Shown here piece by piece: positions 7,920 to 14,426 of a stretch of 64,000 nt of DNA. This stretch comes from Pigmentiphaga daeguensis (GTDB lineage: Bacteria; Pseudomonadota; Gammaproteobacteria; Burkholderiales; Burkholderiaceae_B): NCBI RefSeq assembly GCF_039523035.1, contig NZ_BAAAEN010000004.1, forward strand, positions 186,001 through 250,000. Reading direction: 5' to 3'. Numbering within the stretch: position 1 is the stretch's first letter; every line of letters starts with the position of its first letter. The translations under genes and the position numbers were made by a program. Under the pieces are notes generated by a model. The model searched no databases, was not told the DNA's origin, and was given only the letters and a program-made list of their open reading frames with translations.

Positions 7920-7992
7920 GTCGAATGCGGAAACGCGGCCGGCCCCGCCGGCTCCGGGTTCCTGCCAATCGACGGCCGCATGCGCGGCCAAG

Positions 7993-8024
7993 AAAAAGCC
8001 CGTAGTTATGAACTGCGGGCTTTT
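7993..8024. terminator. Bidirectional Rho-independent terminator
   Basis: AAAAGCCCGTAGTT-atg-AACTGCGGGCTTTT forms a 14-bp stem with one G-U pair and a 3-nt loop, with a T-run on both strands. It serves both the lipoprotein gene and the converging MBL-fold gene. Confidence 0.9.
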
Positions 8025-8025
8025 C

Positions 8026-8808
8026 TCATTGACTCAGCGTCACCCAATCGAACCCGGTGTCCTGGTCCGCCACGCCGATCTCCTGGGGCTGCCAACCCAA
8101 TATCGGCGCAAGCGCCGAGCGCGCCAGTTCCGGCACATTGTTTTTCTTGCTCAGATGCGCCGCGTGCAGGAACTTCAGGCGCGACCGGTCCATCACGCGC
8201 AGGATGTCGGCCGCCGCCGCATTCGACAGGTGGCCGTAGCGGCCGGCTATCCGGTATTTCAGCGAAACGGGGTAATCGCTGCGCGCCAGCATGTCCGGGC
8301 AATGATTGCATTCCAGCACCAAGGCATCGCAGCCGGACAGCGTCCGGTGAACGTGCGGCGTGCCCTCGCCCAGGTCCGTCAGCACGCCCAGCCGCCACTG
8401 GCCGTCGTCCAGCACATACTGCACCGGCTCGCGGGCGTCGTGGGGCACCGGAAACGGCTGCACGCGCAAGCCGCCGATGGCAAAGGCGGTGTGGCTGTCG
8501 CAGCAGACGGCGGTCATGCCTTCGGGGATGCGGGCGGCAACGGCCGCACGCGTGCCCGTGGTCAGATGCACCGGAATGCCATGGCGGCGGGCCAGGCGGA
8601 ACACGCCGCCGATGTGGTCGCCATGCTCGTGCGTCACCAGGATGCCGTTCAGGGATGAAGGCTCGATGCCACGGCCGAGCAGGCGCCTTTCGACCTCCCT
8701 CAACCCGAACCCGCAATCGATCATGACGCGGGTCACCGACAGCCCTTCCCTGGCCTCGACGACGAGGGCATTGCCCTCGCTGCCGCTGCCAAGACTCGTA
8801 TAGCGCAT
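8026..8808 (-). CDS. MBL-fold metallo-hydrolase (YycJ/WalJ-like)
   Basis: A 260-residue metallo-beta-lactamase-fold protein. The metal-binding motif is THEHGDHIGG (about 57-66). Further ligands are likely the His in FPVPHDA, the Asp in LTDLGEG and the C-terminal His in LHAAHLS. The N-terminus SLGSGSEGNALVVE matches the YycJ/WalJ group of small MBL-fold hydrolases, which have been linked to nuclease-like functions; that role is only suggested by family. The ATG at 8808 follows a TAGGTGGG Shine-Dalgarno-like stretch; a GTG three codons upstream is the alternative. It is downstream of bamC on the same strand, separated by a repeat element. Confidence 0.85.
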   Translation of the reverse strand: MRYTSLGSGSEGNALVVEAREGLSVTRVMIDCGFGLREVERRLLGRGIEPSSLNGILVTHEHGDHIGGVFRLARRHGIPVHLTTGTRAAVAARIPEGMTAVCCDSHTAFAIGGLRVQPFPVPHDAREPVQYVLDDGQWRLGVLTDLGEGTPHVHRTLSGCDALVLECNHCPDMLARSDYPVSLKYRIAGRYGHLSNAAAADILRVMDRSRLKFLHAAHLSKKNNVPELARSALAPILGWQPQEIGVADQDTGFDWVTLSQ

Positions 8809-8848
8809 GAAGCCCACCTAGGAAATCCACCCCCGGGCGGCCTGCGAC

Positions 8849-8913
8849 CGCTCCCCCTCCAGGGGGCGGCGCTGGCGGACCGGCAAAGCCGGATCCGCGG
8901 CGCCCTGGATCAG
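8849..8913. repeat. Partial copy of a dispersed GC-rich intergenic repeat
   Basis: The segment CTGGCGGACCGGCAAAGCCG followed by GATCCGCGGC and CCTGGAT matches the right half of the fuller copies near 26.1 and 26.8 kb, in the same orientation. It fills the gap between bamC and the MBL-fold gene. Confidence 0.7.
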
Positions 8914-8939
8914 ACGGGACTCATGGCCGACCCCAACCA

Positions 8940-10127
8940 TTACTTCAGCTGGTTGGACAGGACGTTCAGGATACGCCGGCCGGTGGCGGTGTTCTCGGGC
9001 GCCCCCTGCGCGTTCAGCACGGTGACCTGGGTACGGTCATTGGAGGTGACCAGTTTCACGCGGTACTGCGGACGGGTCTCGGGCTTGTCGCTGCCGCGTC
9101 CGAACAGGCGGCCGAAGAAGCCCGGCTTGCTGTCGGTGCTGGCCGCGTCGGTATCGACGTAGCGGACGTAGTAGACACCCTCGGCGCGGTTGCGGTCCTC
9201 GACGGTGAAGCCGCCACGGTCCAGGGCCAGGCCCACGCGGCGCCAGGCACGATCGAACGGCTCGGCGATCTGCAGGGCACCGGTGTCGCCCGAGCCGGTC
9301 ACCAGTTGCGGCGCCGCGCCGGTGGCCACGGGCGCCGCATTGGTCACGGCCGCCTTGGCACGGTCGAAATCGGCGCCCAGGCGGACCATCAGGCGGCTCA
9401 GCATTTCTGCTTCCAGGCCCGGGTCGTTGGGACGCGAGGTCCAGGTGGTCTGGCTCTTCTCCGCGCCGGTCAGCACCTCGACCGCGCCGCGATGGCTGAT
9501 GTAGATCTCGGTGCTGTTGCCCACGCGCTCGAGGCGGGTGCGGAACATGTCGCGTTCGCCGGTGGACCACAGCGAATCGAAGACCTTGCCGATGGTGTTG
9601 CGGATGAAGTCCTGCGGGATCTTCGCCCTGTTCTCGGCCCAATCGGTTTCCATCACGCCGGCCTGGGGCAGGTCTTCGCGCATCAGGAAGCCCAGGTCCT
9701 GCCAGAACTGGCGCACGACCGGATAGAGCTGCTCGGGCGAGCGATCGACGACCACCAGCCAGCGCTGGTCGCCATCGCGTTCCACGCGCATGTCCGAACG
9801 CTCGGGCAGCACGTTGCTGGCGGCCGGCTGCCGGGTTTCAGGCTGGGCCGTGGAGTAGCTGGAGAAGGTCGTGGTCGAGGGCGCCGGCGGCGTCGACCCG
9901 GAAGAGGTCTGGGAGGGGATCTGGAACCGGTTGTCGGTGGGAAGCTGCGTCAGGTCGGGAGGCACTTCCAGCTTGGCCGAGGGCGGCTTGGATGCGCTCT
10001 TGTAGTCGATGGACTCTTCCTTGCCCAGCAACTGGTTGACGCTGCTGCAACCCGCGAACAGCACGGACAGGGAAATCAGCGCCGGCAGGACCGCCACGCG
10101 CGGCAAACTCGTACGAACTGCATTCAT
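8940..10127 (-). CDS. bamC: Outer-membrane assembly lipoprotein BamC
   Basis: A 395-residue lipoprotein of the BAM complex, which inserts beta-barrel proteins into the outer membrane. The signal peptide ends in the lipobox LFAGC (Cys about 27), followed by SSVNQLLGKEESIDYKSA, the unstructured N-terminal lasso that contacts BamD. Two helix-grip domains follow: about 115-235 (RWLVVVDRSPEQLYPVVRQF, then LGFLMREDL) and about 280-395 (RVGLALDRGGFTVEDRNR, then GVYYVRYVD). The region between residues 65 and 105 is low-complexity Ser/Thr/Pro. It lies downstream of dapA on the same strand (84 nt apart), the same dapA-bamC order as in E. coli. Assignment is secure. Confidence 0.93.
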   Translation of the reverse strand: MNAVRTSLPRVAVLPALISLSVLFAGCSSVNQLLGKEESIDYKSASKPPSAKLEVPPDLTQLPTDNRFQIPSQTSSGSTPPAPSTTTFSSYSTAQPETRQPAASNVLPERSDMRVERDGDQRWLVVVDRSPEQLYPVVRQFWQDLGFLMREDLPQAGVMETDWAENRAKIPQDFIRNTIGKVFDSLWSTGERDMFRTRLERVGNSTEIYISHRGAVEVLTGAEKSQTTWTSRPNDPGLEAEMLSRLMVRLGADFDRAKAAVTNAAPVATGAAPQLVTGSGDTGALQIAEPFDRAWRRVGLALDRGGFTVEDRNRAEGVYYVRYVDTDAASTDSKPGFFGRLFGRGSDKPETRPQYRVKLVTSNDRTQVTVLNAQGAPENTATGRRILNVLSNQLK

Positions 10128-10211
10128 TGATGGGTAACTCCTGAAGCCACCGCCGGCCCATGCGGGGTCCGGCGGGTCATGTCGGGGCGAAACATGGGGG
10201 GCGTGTGGGGT

Positions 10212-11111
10212 TCAGATCTCGACACCGGCCGCCTTGAGCGCCTCGCGCACCGCAGCGTGGTGCTGCGCGCCGAGTTCGGTCATGGGCAGGCGATATCCCA
10301 GCGCCGTGCGTCCCATCCGGGCCAGGGCCCACTTGACGGGAATGGGATTGGGTTCGAGGAAGAGGTTGCGGTTCAGCAGCGCCAGGCGCTGATTGATCCG
10401 GGCGGCCAGGCGGGCATCGCCGGCCAAGGCCGCCACGCAAAGCTCATGCATCAGGCGCGGCGTGACGTTCGCGGTGACCGAGATGTTGCCCCGGGCCCCC
10501 AGCAGCATCAGCGCCGCCGCCGTGGGATCGTCGCCGCTGTAGATCGCGAAACCCTCGGGTACCTGGCCAAGCAGCAACGCGCCCCGGCCGATATCGCCCG
10601 TGGCGTCCTTCAGGCCGACGATGCCGGGCACCTGCGCCAGGCGCACCGTGGTCTCGCCCGCCATGTCGCAGCCGGTGCGGCCCGGCACGTTGTACAGGAT
10701 CATGGGCAGGTCGACCGCCTCGGCGATGGTCTTGAAGTGCCGGTACAGGCCTTCCTGCGTGGGACGGTTGTAGTAAGGCACCACGGACAGGCCGGCATCG
10801 GCGCCGACCTTCTTGGCCGCCTCGGTCAGCTCGATGGCTTCCGCCGTGGAGTTGGCGCCGGTACCGGCGATGACCGGCGCGCGGCCCGCCACGTGCTGGA
10901 CGGCAAAGCGGATCAGTTCGACATGCTCGTCCACCGACACGGTCGGCGATTCGCCCGTCGTTCCCACCACCACGAAGCCATCGGTGCCCTCAGCCAGGTG
11001 CCAGTCGAGCAAAGCCCGGAAGGCCTCGAAATCGAGCTTCCCGTCTGGCTGCATCGGAGTGACGATTGCGACGATGCTGCCTTCAATAGGAGTGCGAGAT
11101 GTGGTTGCCAT
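10212..11111 (-). CDS. dapA: 4-hydroxy-tetrahydrodipicolinate synthase
   Basis: A 299-residue DapA, which condenses pyruvate with aspartate semialdehyde in lysine and diaminopimelate synthesis. It is a TIM barrel with the GTTGESPTV motif (about 48-56), the catalytic Tyr in LYNVPGRTGCD (near 138) and the Schiff-base Lys in VGLKDATGD (near 165). Length and motifs are full. The gene opens a minus-strand unit with bamC and follows a repeat and the M50 protease gene. No lysine riboswitch is apparent upstream (about 90 nt of ordinary sequence before the repeat). Confidence 0.96.
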   Translation of the reverse strand: MATTSRTPIEGSIVAIVTPMQPDGKLDFEAFRALLDWHLAEGTDGFVVVGTTGESPTVSVDEHVELIRFAVQHVAGRAPVIAGTGANSTAEAIELTEAAKKVGADAGLSVVPYYNRPTQEGLYRHFKTIAEAVDLPMILYNVPGRTGCDMAGETTVRLAQVPGIVGLKDATGDIGRGALLLGQVPEGFAIYSGDDPTAAALMLLGARGNISVTANVTPRLMHELCVAALAGDARLAARINQRLALLNRNLFLEPNPIPVKWALARMGRTALGYRLPMTELGAQHHAAVREALKAAGVEI

Positions 11112-11199
11112 ACGCTGCCAGGGTGACCCGAAACGGGACGACGAAAAGGGAAATCAATGGAGTATACCGCCTGTAGAGGCTCGCTCCTACGCCGCGCGC

Positions 11200-11281
11200 G
11201 CCTCCCAGGAAACCGCGGATCCGGCTCCGCCGGTCCGCCGGTTTCGCCCCCTGGGGGGCGCGCGTCAGCGCGTAGGGGGGG
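11200..11281. repeat. Partial copy of the dispersed intergenic repeat (inverted orientation)
   Basis: CCTCCCAGGAAACCGCGGAT, then the palindromic CCGGCTCCGCCGG and the GC-rich tail GGCGCGCGTCAGCGCG, match the reverse complement of the copies at 26.0 and 26.8 kb and the copy at 47.7 kb. It lies between dapA and the M50 protease gene and abuts the latter's stop codon. Confidence 0.7.
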
Positions 11282-11929
11282 TCACAGAAACAATCGAACG
11301 ATGGCGTCACCCAGGGCGAGCATGGGCTGGACCAGGAAGCCCAGCATGCCGGTCATCAGCAGCACGAGCAGGATCATCATGCCGTAGGGCTCGATCTTGG
11401 AGTATTTCCACGCCAGGCCGTGCGGCAGCAGGCTGAAGATGATGCGGCCGCCATCCAGTGGCGGAATGGGCAGGAGGTTCAGGGCCATCAGCATCAGGTT
11501 GACCTGTACGCCCGCCACCGCCATGGCGACGAAGAAGGTCTCGTCCACGCCGGACTGGACCATGAGCTTGAGCCCTACCGCCCAGATGATGGCCATGACG
11601 AGGTTGATGCCGGGGCCGGCGGCGGCCACCCACAGCATGTCCTGCTTGGGCCGGCGCAGGCGGCCGAAGTCGACGGGCACGGGCTTGGCCCAGCCGAACA
11701 GCAGGCCCGCCCCGCCCAGCAGCTTGCTGGTCAGCAGGATGACCGCCGGCACCAGCAGGGTGCCGATAGGATCGATGTGCTTGATCGGATTGAGCGTCAC
11801 GCGCCCGGCCTGGGTGGCCGTATCGTCCCCGAACATGCGCGCCACGTATCCGTGGGCGGCCTCGTGCAGGGTAATGGCGAAGATCAACGGGATCGCATAG
11901 ACCGCGATTGTCTGAATGATGGAATCCAT
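11282..11929 (-). CDS. Site-2-protease-family (M50) membrane zinc protease
   Basis: A 215-residue polytopic membrane protein of the M50 (site-2 protease) group. The zinc motif HEAAHGY (about 21-27) lies in the first membrane segment and the third ligand is in NLLPIPPLDGGRI (about 166-178), so the catalytic set is complete. About five or six hydrophobic segments are visible and no PDZ domain is present, which matches the small 'YwhC-like' members. The start at 11929 (MDSIIQ) gives a standard N-terminus. The substrate is unknown. It sits in a minus-strand housekeeping cluster between yciO and dapA. Confidence 0.9.
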   Translation of the reverse strand: MDSIIQTIAVYAIPLIFAITLHEAAHGYVARMFGDDTATQAGRVTLNPIKHIDPIGTLLVPAVILLTSKLLGGAGLLFGWAKPVPVDFGRLRRPKQDMLWVAAAGPGINLVMAIIWAVGLKLMVQSGVDETFFVAMAVAGVQVNLMLMALNLLPIPPLDGGRIIFSLLPHGLAWKYSKIEPYGMMILLVLLMTGMLGFLVQPMLALGDAIVRLFL

Positions 11930-11993
11930 CGCGGCATTGTAGCGGCAGAGCATGGCCGTCCGGCGACGGCCATGCGCTTTTCCGGACCGGGGA

Positions 11994-12623
11994 TTACCCC
12001 GCGATGCCGAGGGTGGCGGGGTCGCCCCGGCCACGGCGCACGACCTCCGGCTCCGGGCCGGTCAGGTCCACCACGGTGGTCGGTTCGAAGGGACAGGCGC
12101 CCCCATCGACCACCGCCGCCAGTTCATGTTCGTAGCGCTCGCGTATCTGCTCGGCGTCGTTGAGCGGCTCGTCCTCGTTGGCGGGAATCAGCGTGCTGGA
12201 CAACAGCGGCGCGCCCATTTCCTCCAGCAGGCACAGCGCGATCGGATGGTCCGGCACGCGTATGCCTATGGTCTTGCGCGAAGGGTGGGACAGCCGGCGC
12301 GGCACCTCGCGCGTGGCCTCGAGGATGAACGTCCAGGGGCCGGGCGTGGCGGCCTTCAGCAACCGGTATTGCTGGTTGTCGACGTGGGCGAACTGGCCGA
12401 TCTCGGCCAGGTCACGGCACAGCACCGTCAGGTGGTGCCGCTCGTCCACGCCACGCAGGCGCCGAAGCGCCTCGGCGGCATGCTTGTCGTCCAACGGCGC
12501 CACCAGGGCATAGCTGGAATCGGTGGGGATGGCCACCAGCCCGCCGGCGCGGATCAGCTGCACCGCCTGCTTGAGCAGGCGCAGTTGGGGATTCTGAGGA
12601 TGAACCGAGAAAAACTGTGCCAC
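11994..12623 (-). CDS. YciO-like protein of the YrdC/Sua5 family
   Basis: A 209-residue protein of the YrdC/Sua5 fold, which in its best-known members makes threonylcarbamoyl-adenylate for tRNA t6A. The sequence is closer to E. coli YciO than to TsaC. The N-terminus VAQFFSVHPQNPQ aligns with the start of YciO as I recall it, so I chose the GTG at 12623, preceded by GAGGG. Conserved parts include GGLVAIPTDSSYAL (about 27-40), the KxR-like region, TPGPWTFIL and the SRKTIGIRVPDHP segment. Genuine TsaC activity is doubtful for YciO-type proteins. It follows trpS on the same strand. Confidence 0.85.
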   Translation of the reverse strand: MAQFFSVHPQNPQLRLLKQAVQLIRAGGLVAIPTDSSYALVAPLDDKHAAEALRRLRGVDERHHLTVLCRDLAEIGQFAHVDNQQYRLLKAATPGPWTFILEATREVPRRLSHPSRKTIGIRVPDHPIALCLLEEMGAPLLSSTLIPANEDEPLNDAEQIRERYEHELAAVVDGGACPFEPTTVVDLTGPEPEVVRRGRGDPATLGIAG

Positions 12624-12695
12624 GTCGACCGACCCTCGCAAACATCGACCACGCCCGGAAACCGTCCGGGCACCTTGTCGCCGGAGCCCGGCGGC

Positions 12696-14054
12696 TCAAT
12701 CGGCTGCCAGCGCGCGCAGCTCGGCGGCCAGCTTGTCCAGCGCGGCATCGCGGCCGGCGGCATCCGCGAAGCGCGAGCCGCGCGCGACCACCGCGCCATC
12801 GACCTCCAGCACGTAGGAGTCGCCTTCCGCCCGGATCGCCTTGGCCGGGTCGGGCAGCGCGCGCAGCTGCTTGATGACCGCTCCGGCCGCCTGCGCGTCG
12901 GCATGGGCCTCGGACAGCAGCAGGTCCTGTCCGTCGGCCGCCAGGAAGCGGAAGCGGAAGCGCCCGTCATCGTCGCGGAAGCTGACGAAACGGGCCTGCT
13001 TGCCCGCCTTCTTCTTCGCGGGCTGCGCCGCCGGCGACGCACGCGGGGTGTCCAGCCCCACGGCGGCCCGCAGTTCGGCCAGGAACGGCCCGCCGATGGC
13101 GCGCGCCTTGCGGGCGCCTTCCAGCAGGATGTCCTCGATCTCGTCGGGACGGGCCATCAGGGTGTCGTAGCGCTCGCGCATGGGCCCGATTTCGCGCTCG
13201 ATGCGTTCGTATAGCGCCTGCTTGGCGTCGCCCCAGCCCAGGCCGTCTTCCAGCGAACGCCGGAACGCGGCGGCCTCGCCCTCGTCGGCGAAGGCCCGGT
13301 AGATCGTGTAGAGCTGGGAGTTGTCCGGATCCTTGGGTTCGCCCGGCAGGCGCGAATCGGTCACGATGCGGCCGATGGCCTCGCGCAAATGCCTGGAGCC
13401 GCCCTCGAACAGGGGAATGGTGTTGTTGTAGCTCTTGGACATCTTGCGCCCGTCCAGGCCCGGCAGCGTGGCCACGGCCTCGTCGATCTGCACCTCGGGC
13501 AGCACGAACAGTTCGCGGCCGCCGCCGTACAGATGGCTGAATCGCTGGGCGATGTCGCGCGCCATCTCGATGTGCTGGATCTGGTCGCGGCCCACCGGCA
13601 CGCGATGGGCGTTGAACAGCAGGATGTCGGCCGCCATCAGCACGGGATACGAGAACAATCCCATCGTCACGCCGGCGTCCGGGTCTTCGTTGTCGGCCAC
13701 GTTCTGGTCCACCGCCGCCTTGTAGGCGTGGGCCCGGTTCATCAGGCCCTTGGCGGTGACGCAGGTCAGCAGCCAGCACAACTGGGGGATCTCGGGCAGG
13801 TCGGACTGCCGGTAGAAGGTGACGCGCCGGGGATCGAGGCCGGCGGCCAGCCAGGTCGCGGCGATCTGCAGGCGCGAGCGCTGCAGGCGGACGGGATCCT
13901 CGCACTTGATGAGCGCGTGATAGTCGGCCATGAAGAAGAAGGCATCGTTGTCGTCGTTGCGGCTGGCCAGGATGGCGGGGCGGATGGCCCCCACGTAGTT
14001 GCCCAGGTGGGGCGTGCCGGTGGTGGTGATGCCGGTGAGGATGCGGGTTCTCAT
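12696..14054 (-). CDS. trpS: Tryptophanyl-tRNA synthetase with a C-terminal YegP-like domain
   Basis: A 452-residue protein. Residues 1-334 form a complete class I TrpRS: the HIGH-like signature TPHLG (14-18), tryptophan-pocket segments around 40-145 (FFMADYHALIK, GLFSYPVLMAADILL) and the KMSKS loop GRKMSKSYNN (202-211). A Pro/Ala/Lys linker (about 335-354) leads to an extension I read as two YegP/DUF1508-type repeats: 355-398 (FVSFRDDDGRFRFRFLAADG) and about 405-445 (YVLEVDGAVVARGSRFADAA). Plain TrpRS proteins end near residue 335, so about 100 residues are extra. The repeat assignment comes from pattern similarity to E. coli YegP and is less certain than the enzyme. Confidence 0.95.
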   Translation of the reverse strand: MRTRILTGITTTGTPHLGNYVGAIRPAILASRNDDNDAFFFMADYHALIKCEDPVRLQRSRLQIAATWLAAGLDPRRVTFYRQSDLPEIPQLCWLLTCVTAKGLMNRAHAYKAAVDQNVADNEDPDAGVTMGLFSYPVLMAADILLFNAHRVPVGRDQIQHIEMARDIAQRFSHLYGGGRELFVLPEVQIDEAVATLPGLDGRKMSKSYNNTIPLFEGGSRHLREAIGRIVTDSRLPGEPKDPDNSQLYTIYRAFADEGEAAAFRRSLEDGLGWGDAKQALYERIEREIGPMRERYDTLMARPDEIEDILLEGARKARAIGGPFLAELRAAVGLDTPRASPAAQPAKKKAGKQARFVSFRDDDGRFRFRFLAADGQDLLLSEAHADAQAAGAVIKQLRALPDPAKAIRAEGDSYVLEVDGAVVARGSRFADAAGRDAALDKLAAELRALAAD

Positions 14055-14173
14055 GGGTCGAAGCGCGACGAGCGGGAAGATGGAACGTAGAGCCGCAGTG
14101 TACCTCCCGGGGCCATGGGATGCCCGGGCATGGCGGATAATGGCGGATTGCCTTTCATGTTCCCAGGACTGTC

Positions 14174-14389
14174 ATGTCTTCGATCACGTTCACGCTGACG
14201 GGCGAGTTTGTGCCGTTGTGCGATTTGCTCAAGCTCACGGGGCTTGCCGACTCGGGAGGGGCGGGGAAGGCGCTGGTTGCGGCGGGGGTGGTGAAAGTGG
14301 ATGGGAAGGTGGAATTGCGCAAGACGTGCAAGATACGGGCCGGCCAGGTCGTGGAAATGGACGGGGCGCGGATCCTGGTCCAGGGCTGA
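14174..14389 (+). CDS. S4-domain RNA-binding protein (YbcJ-like)
   Basis: A 71-residue single S4-like RNA-binding domain, similar to E. coli YbcJ. The S4 signature runs LCDLLKLTGLADSGGAGKAL, followed by AAGVVKVDGKVELRKTCKIR and the closing VVEMDG. Such proteins are small, stand-alone and probably bind structured RNA; no specific partner is known. It lies between the divergent trpS and the convergent polA with short gaps (about 120 and 37 nt), so it is a single-gene unit. Confidence 0.85.
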   Translation: MSSITFTLTGEFVPLCDLLKLTGLADSGGAGKALVAAGVVKVDGKVELRKTCKIRAGQVVEMDGARILVQG

Positions 14390-14426
14390 TGACAGCGCCT
14401 GGACCGCCCCGCTCCGCTTCACCCGC

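Noticed and set aside
12624..12641. TTG start for the YciO-like protein at 12641
   Set aside because: The GTG at 12623 lines up with the known YciO N-terminus and has GAGGG in front of it, while the TTG has no ribosome-binding site.
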